Assembly: GCA_004525155.1 (NCBI GenBank)
Contig: SPDA01000053.1
Coordinates: forward strand, 1 to 8,947
Reading direction: 5' to 3'
DNA from: Spirochaetales bacterium
GTDB taxonomy: Bacteria > Spirochaetota > Spirochaetia > SPDA01
Length of the DNA stretch: 8,947 nucleotides
The notes beneath the pieces were generated by a model. That model saw only the letters and a program-made list of their open reading frames with translations, was not told the DNA's origin and did no database searches. Made by a program: the position numbers and the translations under genes. Shown one piece after another: positions 1 through 5,779 of the stretch. The stretch's first letter is position 1, and each line of letters starts with the position of its first letter.

Positions 1-1133
1 CCCTCCATGGACAGCACCTTCTCGAGCCTGGGATCGAGTTTCGTCAGAGTCACGGGGCCCGCGGCCATGCGGGCGTCCTGGGCGTGGGCGTTCTCGTCGA
101 CTATGGCCAGAACCTTGGGTTTCAGGGTCCAGGACGTGGCGAAGGGCCTCGGCACCACGCCGAAATAGCCGCAGTGGGCAAGGAGCAGATGGTTGTCCGG
201 ATCTTCGACAATTTCCGGGAAGTTCGGTATTCGTTCGTGCTTCAGGGCGGCCTTGCCCATGAGGAAAGGGTAGATGTTGGTCATCATGATAGGCGCGCCC
301 AGGGATTTGTACATGAGGTACTTGGTAACCATTACCATGAGGTCCGCCTCGCAGCCCCAGATAATGCCTTTTTCCTGAAAGAGCAGGTCCCAGGCCAGGC
401 AGGGCGTTGTGTCCGAGGATCGGGATTCGTTAAGACAGTTGATGCCCATGCTTTTAATGGATGGGTCCGCCTCCGCCTCCTTCTTCAAGGCCAGGTACAT
501 TTTAACGGCGCTTAAGACGGCGCGTTCGGATAAACCCTCAGAGGGTATGTCCCATTTTGCGAGAGTTTCCTTTGCCAGGGAATCGGGCAGTGCTTTGGCT
601 TCGGCGCCGAGGATCTTGAAGCTCTTTTTTACGATTTTGACGCCGAACTTCGACTTGATCACATCGAGGCACTGCTCCTCCCACCAGTAAAACCTTTTGA
701 AGATATCCGCCTGAAACCCCTCTCCCGGATTGTCCTGAAATACGAGGAAGGTGGTGGATGCAAGTTCGCGTTTTACGGTAAGCATTCTTATAACTAGTTT
801 TGACTGTTCCAGGGTATTGGGAGCCAGGATATTGATTCCCTCGGAACGAAGGTACGACACGATTTCCCAGTCCCACATGTTTACGGTGCCGAAGGGCGAT
901 GTGAGTACCAGCAGGGGCAGGGTCATTGCCTTGAAGGCCGGAAGTTTGCTGTATGCCACCCCCAGCATCTGGGGAAAAAGCGCGGCTTCCGCTTCCGGAA
1001 GAGGCTGGCCGAGGGCGGCAGGCGGCAGAAATTCGGCGTCGTCCGCGAGCAGGCTTTTGAGAATTGCGAGCTGATTTTTAAAATCCTCGTCGTCCGCGGA
1101 AAGGTAGTAAACCGGCACAAGCCTTGCTTTCAT
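1..1133 (-). CDS. L-fucose/D-arabinose isomerase-like protein (3' end beyond window)
   Basis: An uninterrupted leftward frame runs from an ATG at 1133-1131 to the window edge, giving 377 complete codons without a stop, so the C-terminus is missing. AAGGAG at 1145-1140 lies 6 nt before the ATG, which supports this start. The protein resembles the FucI-like ketol-isomerase family (interconversion of aldoses and ketoses, cytoplasmic, Mn-dependent). Seen: a Rossmann-like N-terminal part with 'PLLVLTSPFGTVNMWDWE' (residues 73-90), then a family-type stretch around residues 258-290 with 'WGCEADLMVMVT' and 'GAPIMMTNIYPF', and 'LLAHCGYFGVVPRP' at 317-330. E262 in the GCEAD motif is my inferred counterpart of a metal-binding Glu of FucI. 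The exact sugar cannot be told. It is transcribed divergently from the lacI-type gene, and a LacI-type operator overlaps its -35 box. The family assignment is good at superfamily level; a related role on a modified sugar is possible. Confidence 0.75.
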   Translation of the reverse strand, partial: MKARLVPVYYLSADDEDFKNQLAILKSLLADDAEFLPPAALGQPLPEAEAALFPQMLGVAYSKLPAFKAMTLPLLVLTSPFGTVNMWDWEIVSYLRSEGINILAPNTLEQSKLVIRMLTVKRELASTTFLVFQDNPGEGFQADIFKRFYWWEEQCLDVIKSKFGVKIVKKSFKILGAEAKALPDSLAKETLAKWDIPSEGLSERAVLSAVKMYLALKKEAEADPSIKSMGINCLNESRSSDTTPCLAWDLLFQEKGIIWGCEADLMVMVTKYLMYKSLGAPIMMTNIYPFLMGKAALKHERIPNFPEIVEDPDNHLLLAHCGYFGVVPRPFATSWTLKPKVLAIVDENAHAQDARMAAGPVTLTKLDPRLEKVLSME

Positions 1134-1151
1134 GGAGTTCTCCTTCGGTTA

Positions 1152-1172
1152 CCCGCCGTGAGGAAAGGCGGG
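1152..1172 (-). other. Small hairpin in the 5' leader of the isomerase gene
   Basis: CCCGCC (1152-1157) and GGCGGG (1167-1172) form a 6-bp all-GC stem with a 9-nt loop inside the predicted leader of the leftward isomerase mRNA, about 6 nt upstream of its AAGGAG. There is no U-tract after it on the minus strand, so it is not a terminator. It may protect the 5' end or modulate ribosome access; no known riboswitch fold is evident. Confidence 0.35.
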
Positions 1173-1200
1173 AGATAAAAAATAATCAAAAGATTAAAAA

Positions 1201-1229
1201 ATGATAGCATAGGCTCCTTGCTTTGTAAA
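1201..1229 (-). promoter_or_regulatory. Sigma70-type promoter for the leftward isomerase gene
   Basis: Read on the minus strand, TTTACA (-35, 1229-1224) is followed after exactly 17 nt by TATCAT (-10, 1206-1201), which carries an extended TGC just before it. Transcription would start near 1194, leaving a leader of about 60 nt. The -35 box lies partly inside the operator at 1225-1238, so repressor binding should exclude RNA polymerase. I see no equally good rightward promoter for the lacI-type gene in the same gap. Confidence 0.6.
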
Positions 1230-1238
1230 CCGGTTTAG
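1225..1238. promoter_or_regulatory. LacI-family operator, copy 1 (GTAAACCGGTTTAG)
   Basis: The core TAAACCGGTTTA (1226-1237) is a perfect 12-bp palindrome with a central CpG, the hallmark of LacI/GalR operators, where the hinge-helix leucines insert at the centre. The identical 14-mer recurs at 2320-2333. This copy covers the -35 region of the leftward isomerase promoter and lies 7 nt before the repressor start codon, so it could control both divergent genes, including autoregulation. Confidence 0.8.
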
Positions 1239-1245
1239 GGTTAAA

Positions 1246-2292
1246 ATGGGGGCCATGGCAACGTTGATGGATGTGGCCAGGCTTGCCGGCGTTTCCAAGG
1301 CCACGGTGTCTCTGGCCCTGAATGGCAAAAGGGTAAACGAGACTACCAGGCAGCATGTACTGGACTGCGCAAAAAAACTCAATTATGTGCCCAACAGGAT
1401 AGGCCGCACCTTGAGTACCGGGAAAAGCGGGACAATCCAGCTTCTCGTTATAAATTCCGTCAAATATATAAACTTCTTCCGCGAAATTTCGTTTTTTTAC
1501 CATGTGCTGGAAGGAATTCTCACCTCCGCGGAGAACCATCAGTACAGTCTCCATTTCGATGTGAAAAACTGGGAAGACGATGCCCTGCCGGCCTATTTCG
1601 ATACGAAGGCCAGGGACAGGACCATAGACGGCATGCTCATAATACCTCAGTTTATCCGCAACTACAGTTTTATGCCGGTCCTCGAACAGCGGGGTCTGCC
1701 GTACGTAATTCTCGATCCCTGCATCCTGGACGAAAGGGTCAATTCGGTAAAAATGGACAATTACTGGGGCGCGAAACTGGTTGCCGAGTTATTTCTTGCG
1801 AACAATTTCAGTAATATCGCAATGATAAACGGCCCTAAGAATCATTACGACGCGTCCGAACGGGAACGGGGATTTACCGAAACCCTGCTTGAACAGGGCG
1901 TACACGTCCGCAAACCCGCTGTTTTTTACGGCGATTTCTCCATGAAAAGCGGATTTGCAGGCATGGAGTCCATACTTGGTTCCGCGAAACCGGAAGCGGT
2001 CTTCTGCACCAACGATTATATGGCGGCCGGCGCCCTGCGGTGTCTCCTCTCCCGCGGCCTGCGCGTGCCGGGGGATACGGCCCTGGTCGGCTATGACAAT
2101 ACCGATGTGGCCTCCACGCTCTATCCGCAGCTTACCACGGTGGACAACAAAATGTACGAGCTGGGCAAAGTGCTTGCGGACAGCCTGTTCGGTATCATGG
2201 AAGATGCCGGAAGGCGCGCCCAGACGGTTTTACGGCCGGACCTCGTAATCAGGGAGACCTGCCCGGCCCCGGCTGCCGGGAAAAATGATTGA
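1246..2292 (+). CDS. LacI/GalR-family transcriptional repressor
   Basis: This 348-aa protein has the full LacI layout. An N-terminal helix-turn-helix spans about residues 6-27 (DVARLAGVSKATVSLALNG). A hinge follows ('LNYVPN' then RTL, with L56 matching the minor-groove leucine). A periplasmic-binding-protein-like effector domain runs from about residue 62, with the usual late block 'CTNDYMAAGAL', 'VPGDTALVGYDNTDV' and 'PQLTTVDN'. The effector is probably a sugar or sugar derivative, judged only from context. ATG 1246 has AGGG 5 nt upstream (1237-1240); ATG 1255 or 1267 would also keep the HTH intact. Operator copies flank the gene at 1225-1238 and 2320-2333, so it likely represses the divergent isomerase gene, itself and the downstream pair. 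Its stop codon overlaps the -35 box of the next promoter. Family assignment is firm; the ligand is unknown. Confidence 0.95.
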   Translation: MGAMATLMDVARLAGVSKATVSLALNGKRVNETTRQHVLDCAKKLNYVPNRIGRTLSTGKSGTIQLLVINSVKYINFFREISFFYHVLEGILTSAENHQYSLHFDVKNWEDDALPAYFDTKARDRTIDGMLIIPQFIRNYSFMPVLEQRGLPYVILDPCILDERVNSVKMDNYWGAKLVAELFLANNFSNIAMINGPKNHYDASERERGFTETLLEQGVHVRKPAVFYGDFSMKSGFAGMESILGSAKPEAVFCTNDYMAAGALRCLLSRGLRVPGDTALVGYDNTDVASTLYPQLTTVDNKMYELGKVLADSLFGIMEDAGRRAQTVLRPDLVIRETCPAPAAGKND

Positions 2293-2317
2293 CAGCGTAA
2301 AAAACCCGGGTTATGAT
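2289..2317 (+). promoter_or_regulatory. Strong sigma70-type promoter for the TIM-barrel/oxidoreductase pair
   Basis: A consensus TTGACA (2289-2294) is followed by a 17-nt spacer and TATGAT (2312-2317), one mismatch from consensus. The -35 box overlaps the TGA stop of the lacI-type gene (2290-2292). The predicted start near 2324 falls inside the operator at 2320-2333, so a bound repressor would block initiation. Confidence 0.75.
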
Positions 2318-2319
2318 TA

Positions 2320-2333
2320 GTAAACCGGTTTAG
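2320..2333. promoter_or_regulatory. LacI-family operator, copy 2 (GTAAACCGGTTTAG)
   Basis: This is an exact repeat of the 14-mer at 1225-1238, with palindromic core 2321-2332. It starts 3 nt downstream of the -10 box at 2312-2317, a classical position for repression at the start site. It lies 7 nt before the AGGAGG of the next gene. Two identical copies about 1.1 kb apart could also allow looping across the repressor gene, which is speculative. Confidence 0.8.
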
Positions 2334-2352
2334 ATTTTTCAGGAGGCCTTTT

Positions 2353-3213
2353 ATGAAAATTGGTATCGACAGTTATTGTTTTCACAGATTTTTCGGAGAG
2401 GTTTACGACGATCAGGTCAAGCCGAACAGGCAGATGACCCTGGAGGATTTTATAAACCTGGCGCACAAACTGGGCGTGGACGGCGTGTCTCTGGAATCCT
2501 GCTTCATACCCAAATTCGACGCGGCCTACCTGCGCGGAATCAAGGCGATGCTCGACGAGTACAAGCTCGACCGCGTTTACGCCTGGGGCCACCCTGACGG
2601 GCTCGAGGGGGGAAAAAACAAAAAGGCTTTCGGCGAGATGGTTGAACATATCGAATACGCCGACGCCATCGGCGCAAAGGTCATGCGCGTCGTCGGGTCG
2701 AGCCTCATGTTCCGTTTCGAGCCTCACGAACCGCAGATCGATAAACTATCGAAAATGTTCAAGGATGCGGTCAAGACCTCCTCAAAGTACGGCATAAAGC
2801 TGGCGGACGAAAATCACATCGATTACAATCCGGACGAAATGCTTAAAATAATCACCAACGTCAATTCCCCTTACTTCGGCATCAATTTCGATACGGGCAA
2901 CTTCATGCGCGTCATGGCGGATCCCATCGAAGGCATGCAGAAGCTCGCGAAACACACCTTCGCCACGCATGTGAAGGACCTCAAGCCCATGAAGGGAGTT
3001 TCCGTGACAAACTGGCATTTTTTCGCGACCACGCCCGTGGGCGACGGACTGGTGGACAACCTGAAACTGGCGCAGATCCTCAAGGAGGCGCACTTCGGCG
3101 GTTTCCTGGCTGTGGAGATCTACTTCCTTCATCCTGATTACAAAAATGACGAGGAAGGCGCCGTCAAGAAGAGCGTCAGGGAACTGAAGCGCATCGCAAA
3201 AATTGTCGGGTAA
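2353..3213 (+). CDS. Sugar phosphate isomerase/epimerase family protein (xylose isomerase-like TIM barrel)
   Basis: This 286-aa protein belongs to the AP_endonuc_2/xylose-isomerase-like barrel superfamily (IolE, IolI, tagatose 3-epimerase and relatives), which catalyses metal-dependent isomerisation, epimerisation or dehydration of sugars. Seen: 'MKIGIDSYCF' as the first strand, and the four expected metal-ligand positions at the ends of later strands: E153 (ADENH), D180 (GINFDTGN), H206 (ATHVKD) and E255 (LAVEIY). Length is normal for the family. AGGAGG at 2341-2346 with 6-nt spacing fixes the start. The oxidoreductase gene follows after 19 nt, the usual pairing in inositol-type and keto-sugar pathways. 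In such pairs the oxidoreductase typically makes or consumes a keto-sugar handled by the barrel enzyme. The substrate is unknown. It shows little obvious similarity to the second barrel protein at 8062 beyond the fold motifs. Confidence 0.88.
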   Translation: MKIGIDSYCFHRFFGEVYDDQVKPNRQMTLEDFINLAHKLGVDGVSLESCFIPKFDAAYLRGIKAMLDEYKLDRVYAWGHPDGLEGGKNKKAFGEMVEHIEYADAIGAKVMRVVGSSLMFRFEPHEPQIDKLSKMFKDAVKTSSKYGIKLADENHIDYNPDEMLKIITNVNSPYFGINFDTGNFMRVMADPIEGMQKLAKHTFATHVKDLKPMKGVSVTNWHFFATTPVGDGLVDNLKLAQILKEAHFGGFLAVEIYFLHPDYKNDEEGAVKKSVRELKRIAKIVG

Positions 3214-3232
3214 CAAATTTAGGAGCATTACG

Positions 3233-4393
3233 ATGAAAGAACTGAACGTTGCACTTATCGGGTATAAATTCATGGGCAAGGCCCACACCAACATGTGGAT
3301 AAAGACGCCCCTGTTTTTCGACGTGGACGCCAAACCGGTGCTCAAGGTCATCTGCGGCAGGCACGAGGCCCCGCTTAAGGCCTTCGCATCCCGGTGGGGC
3401 TGGCAGGAGACTGAAACTGACTGGAGGAAGGTCGTTGCCAGGAAGGACATCGACATCGTAGACATCGCCCTGCCCCAGAACCTGCATTATGAAATCGCCA
3501 TGGAAGCGGCAAAGGCAGGCAAACACATTTTCTGCGAGAAACCGATAGCCATGACCTCGGTCCAGGCAAAGGAAATGCTCGATACCGCGGAGAAACACAA
3601 GGTCGTGCATTATGTAAACCACAACTACCGGCGCTGTCCCGCGGTCCGGCTCGCGAAACGGCTTCTTACCGAAGGCAGAATAGGCAGGATTTTCCACTGG
3701 CGGGGCGCCTACCTGCAGTCCTGGATTACGGACCCGAATTTTCCCCTGACCTGGCACCTGCGGAAGGAAACGGCGGGCTCCGGCCCCCACGGGGACCTCA
3801 ATTCCCACAGCATCGACCTCGCCCGGTACCTTATAGGCGACATAAAATCCGTTTCCTGCATGACTGCAAACTTCATCAAGGAAAGGCCCCTGCCGGACGA
3901 AGTGGCGGCCGGGACATTTTCCGGTGTCAGCAAGGGTACGGAAAAGGGACAGGTTACCGTGGAAGATGCCGCCTTCATGCTGGCGGAATTCCAGAACGGC
4001 GCTCTCGGTTCCTTCGAGGCTTCCCGTTTCGCCACCGGGAGAAAGAACTATAATTACTTTGAAATTTACGGCAGCGAAGGCGCCGTCATCTTCAACCTCG
4101 AGCGCATGAATGAGCTCCTGTTTTACTCGAACAAGGACCCCGATTACGCCCAGGGCTTCCGGAATATTCTCGCCACCGAAGGCGTCCATGACTACGTGGG
4201 CAACTGGTGGCCGCCGGGGCACATCATCGGGTATGAACACGAATTCATCCATGCCGCCGTTGATTTCCTGAATGCAATTACCAGGGGAACGCCGATAGAA
4301 CCGAACTTCCGCGACGGCTTTATGGAAATGAAAGTGCTTGAAGCGGGGCTTGATTCCGCCGTTTCAGGCAAAAAGATAGACATCGCCTACTGA
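3233..4393 (+). CDS. Gfo/Idh/MocA-family NAD(P)-dependent oxidoreductase
   Basis: I chose ATG 3233 (386 aa) because AGGAG at 3221-3225 stands 7 nt before it; an in-frame ATG at 3203 would overlap the previous gene and has no ribosome site. The Rossmann motif is at residues 6-18 (VALIGYKFMGKAH), with Lys replacing the middle Gly of GxGxxG. The catalytic 'CEKP' lies at 101-104 (K103), and 'GDLNSHSIDL' at 187-196 gives the family's D188/H192 pair. The C-terminal alpha/beta domain contains 'ALGSFEASRFATG' (257-269). Enzymes of this family oxidise or reduce sugar hydroxyl or keto groups. The gene is co-transcribed with the upstream TIM-barrel gene under the LacI-type operator and is closed by a terminator at 4417. 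It is probably a sugar or polyol dehydrogenase producing a keto intermediate; the substrate is not identifiable. The family call is secure. Confidence 0.93.
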   Translation: MKELNVALIGYKFMGKAHTNMWIKTPLFFDVDAKPVLKVICGRHEAPLKAFASRWGWQETETDWRKVVARKDIDIVDIALPQNLHYEIAMEAAKAGKHIFCEKPIAMTSVQAKEMLDTAEKHKVVHYVNHNYRRCPAVRLAKRLLTEGRIGRIFHWRGAYLQSWITDPNFPLTWHLRKETAGSGPHGDLNSHSIDLARYLIGDIKSVSCMTANFIKERPLPDEVAAGTFSGVSKGTEKGQVTVEDAAFMLAEFQNGALGSFEASRFATGRKNYNYFEIYGSEGAVIFNLERMNELLFYSNKDPDYAQGFRNILATEGVHDYVGNWWPPGHIIGYEHEFIHAAVDFLNAITRGTPIEPNFRDGFMEMKVLEAGLDSAVSGKKIDIAY

Positions 4394-4416
4394 CTTTCCG
4401 GGACTCCCGCACTGTA

Positions 4417-4447
4417 AAAAAGCCGCTCTTAATCCGGGCGGCTTTTT
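4417..4447 (+). terminator. Rho-independent terminator after the oxidoreductase gene
   Basis: AAAAAGCCGC (4417-4426) pairs with GCGGCTTTTT (4438-4447) around an 11-nt loop, giving a GC-rich core and a T-run. It starts 23 nt after the oxidoreductase stop codon. The A-run on the 5' side means it could also terminate leftward transcripts. It separates the LacI-type module from the downstream operon. Confidence 0.85.
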
Positions 4448-4459
4448 ATCAAAAAAATA

Positions 4460-4488
4460 TTGACCTCTTCCCGCTTCAATGATACGAT
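4460..4488 (+). promoter_or_regulatory. Sigma70-type promoter of the VOC-gntR-deoC-kinase operon
   Basis: TTGACC (4460-4465), a 17-nt spacer and TACGAT (4483-4488) make a good promoter starting near 4495, just before the palindrome at 4500-4513. A second -10-like hexamer, consensus TATAAT at 4513-4518, abuts the palindrome; its best -35 (TTGAGC, 4488-4493) has a 19-nt spacer, so it is the weaker candidate. Either start would be blocked by a protein bound to the palindrome. Confidence 0.55.
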
Positions 4489-4499
4489 TGAGCCTGTAA

Positions 4500-4513
4500 A
4501 ACATCATGATGTT
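4500..4513. promoter_or_regulatory. Perfect palindrome AACATCATGATGTT, likely GntR-type operator
   Basis: This 14-bp perfect inverted repeat sits between the predicted promoter and the first gene of the operon that encodes a GntR-family regulator. A further ATGTT half-site follows at 4517-4521, and the left half AACATCAT recurs at 4989-4996 ahead of the regulator gene. GntR/HutC proteins bind short palindromes of this size. Assignment to this regulator is by position only. Confidence 0.6.
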
Positions 4514-4535
4514 ATAATGTTAAGGGAGGAGCACT

Positions 4536-4982
4536 GTGAAGGTTTCGGGAGTCCATCATGCCTGTGTTATTGTATCGGACATGGAAAAATCACTCGTTTT
4601 TTACCGGGATCTGCTCGGATTTAAGGAAACAATCAATATCACCTACGACGCGGATCCGGTGATGATGGATTTGCCGGGCACAAAACCGGTACAGCACCTG
4701 GTAATGCTGGATGCAGGGAATGTAAATATCGAATTAATCCAGTATCTGGAGCCGAAGGGGCGGCCTTTCGACCGCAGGCCCTGTGACGCGGCAAACATGC
4801 ACATCTGTTTCAGGGTGGACGATATCCGTAAAGTGTATAAGGAAACCAAAGACAAGGGGATAATAGCCTTTCATCGTGATCCCGATTTTATCAAGGAAGA
4901 CGGAGGGCCTTTAAGCGGTTACGGTTATGTCTATTTCCGCGGACCGGATAAAGAGATACTTGAGTTTATCCAGGTTCCGTGA
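4536..4982 (+). CDS. VOC (glyoxalase/bleomycin-resistance fold) metalloprotein
   Basis: This 148-aa protein starts at GTG 4536 with GGGAGGA (4524-4530) 5 nt upstream. Two beta-alpha-beta-beta-beta modules are visible, each with a metal-ligand pair: H8 (VHHACVIVSD) and E66 (NIELIQYLEP) in the first, H89 (NMHICFRVDD) and E143 (EILEFIQ) in the second. Retention of all four suggests an active divalent-metal enzyme. Spacing and motifs look most like methylmalonyl-CoA epimerase or glyoxalase I-type members, which act through metal-bound enolate intermediates. No CoA-pathway gene is nearby; its place as first gene of a sugar operon suggests epimerisation or isomerisation of a small sugar-derived compound, or removal of a reactive aldehyde by-product. 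That role is inference. The regulator gene follows after 34 nt. Confidence 0.85.
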   Translation: MKVSGVHHACVIVSDMEKSLVFYRDLLGFKETINITYDADPVMMDLPGTKPVQHLVMLDAGNVNIELIQYLEPKGRPFDRRPCDAANMHICFRVDDIRKVYKETKDKGIIAFHRDPDFIKEDGGPLSGYGYVYFRGPDKEILEFIQVP

Positions 4983-4988
4983 ATGCTG

Positions 4989-4996
4989 AACATCAT
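4989..4996. promoter_or_regulatory. Possible regulator half-site AACATCAT before the gntR-type gene
   Basis: These 8 bases match the left arm plus one base of the palindrome at 4500-4513 and lie 20 nt ahead of the regulator start codon. The right arm is not conserved (TATCGA follows). It could be a weak secondary site or chance. Confidence 0.25.
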
Positions 4997-5016
4997 TATC
5001 GAAAAAAATAACTGAA

Positions 5017-5757
5017 ATGCACCGAAACATACCGAGATACCTGTTCGTTTATAATTCCCTCAAAACAAGGATCGAAAACCAGGATTTTATGCCCGGCGAT
5101 TTTCTCCCTCCGGAACCGGAATTGGAGAAAGTTTTCCGCGTGAGCCGGACGACCATACGCAAAGCGGTCGAGATGCTTCAGGAACAGGGTTTTCTTCTCA
5201 TAAGGCAGGGGATAGGCACCAGGATACTGGATTTCAAGGCGACCCAGAAACTTCAGTATGTCACGAGTTTTTCGGAAACCCTCAGGGAACAGGGTTTTCA
5301 TGTGGGGCACCAGCTGCTCTCCCTGACTTTTGAGCCGGCTGCAGGAAGGCTTGCGGAGGATCTGAATGTGAAAGAGGGCGTTCCCCTGGTCAGTATCCTG
5401 CGTCTTGCAAATGCGAATTCCCTTCCCATTGCAATTATGAGTAACTATCTGCTCGAGGAGATCGTTCCCGGTATAAAGGAAAAATCAGGGAAAATAGGGT
5501 CCCTCTATGCCTTCCTCGAGGATGAGTATCACCTTTACATAGACGCTGCAACGGATTATATCAGCGCCAGAATTGCCGAGCCTGATGAGGAGCGGCTCCT
5601 GGGCATTCAGGAAGGGGAGCCTCTGCTCATAGTAAAGCGCGTCAGTTTCAGCGGCGGTAGACCCGTAGAGGTTGCCCAGCTTAAAATAATCGCGGACAAG
5701 TACGAATACAGTGTTCACACAAAAGACAGGCCCCCAAGGGCTGTATCCTCAAGTTGA
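5017..5757 (+). CDS. GntR-family (HutC subfamily) transcriptional regulator with UTRA domain
   Basis: This 246-aa protein carries an N-terminal winged helix at residues 5-72, with the typical 'PGDFLPPEPELEKVF' and 'VSRTTIRKAVEMLQEQG' blocks and the wing 'LIRQGIGTRIL'. A UTRA ligand-binding domain fills about residues 80-235 ('YVTSFSETLREQG', 'ISARIAEPDEERLLGI', 'PLLIVKRVSFSGGRPVEVA'). UTRA domains usually bind small ligands, often sugar phosphates. ATG 5017 is the only usual start before an in-frame stop at 4987, and it lacks a clear Shine-Dalgarno site, so expression may depend on translation of the VOC gene 34 nt upstream or be kept low. The regulator lies inside the operon it probably controls, through the palindrome at 4500-4513, and is likely derepressed by a pathway intermediate. 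Family call firm; ligand unknown. Confidence 0.92.
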   Translation: MHRNIPRYLFVYNSLKTRIENQDFMPGDFLPPEPELEKVFRVSRTTIRKAVEMLQEQGFLLIRQGIGTRILDFKATQKLQYVTSFSETLREQGFHVGHQLLSLTFEPAAGRLAEDLNVKEGVPLVSILRLANANSLPIAIMSNYLLEEIVPGIKEKSGKIGSLYAFLEDEYHLYIDAATDYISARIAEPDEERLLGIQEGEPLLIVKRVSFSGGRPVEVAQLKIIADKYEYSVHTKDRPPRAVSSS

Positions 5758-5779
5758 TTAAATCAGGAGTATAAAAAAC

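Noticed and set aside
281..290. TCATCATGAT, similar to the GntR-type palindrome
   Set aside because: It lies within the isomerase coding region, encodes the conserved IMMTN segment and lacks the outer AAC/GTT arms.
84..690. Overlapping plus-strand frames opposite the isomerase gene
   Set aside because: The minus frame is open across the full 1133 nt with family motifs and a Shine-Dalgarno site; the plus frames are shadows.
1218..1246. TTGCTT / TTAAAA as a rightward promoter for the lacI-type gene
   Set aside because: Poor match to both boxes, and the -10 would overlap the start codon; the rightward promoter remains unidentified.
3176..4252. 358-codon minus-strand open frame
   Set aside because: It lies antisense to the Gfo/Idh/MocA gene, whose family motifs are unmistakable; the antisense translation has no recognisable motif and follows from the codon bias of the real gene.
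4682..4691. AAACCGGT inside the VOC gene, and again near 3333 in the oxidoreductase gene, as extra LacI operators
   Set aside because: Only 8 bases match and the palindrome is broken at the ends; both lie inside coding sequence away from any promoter.
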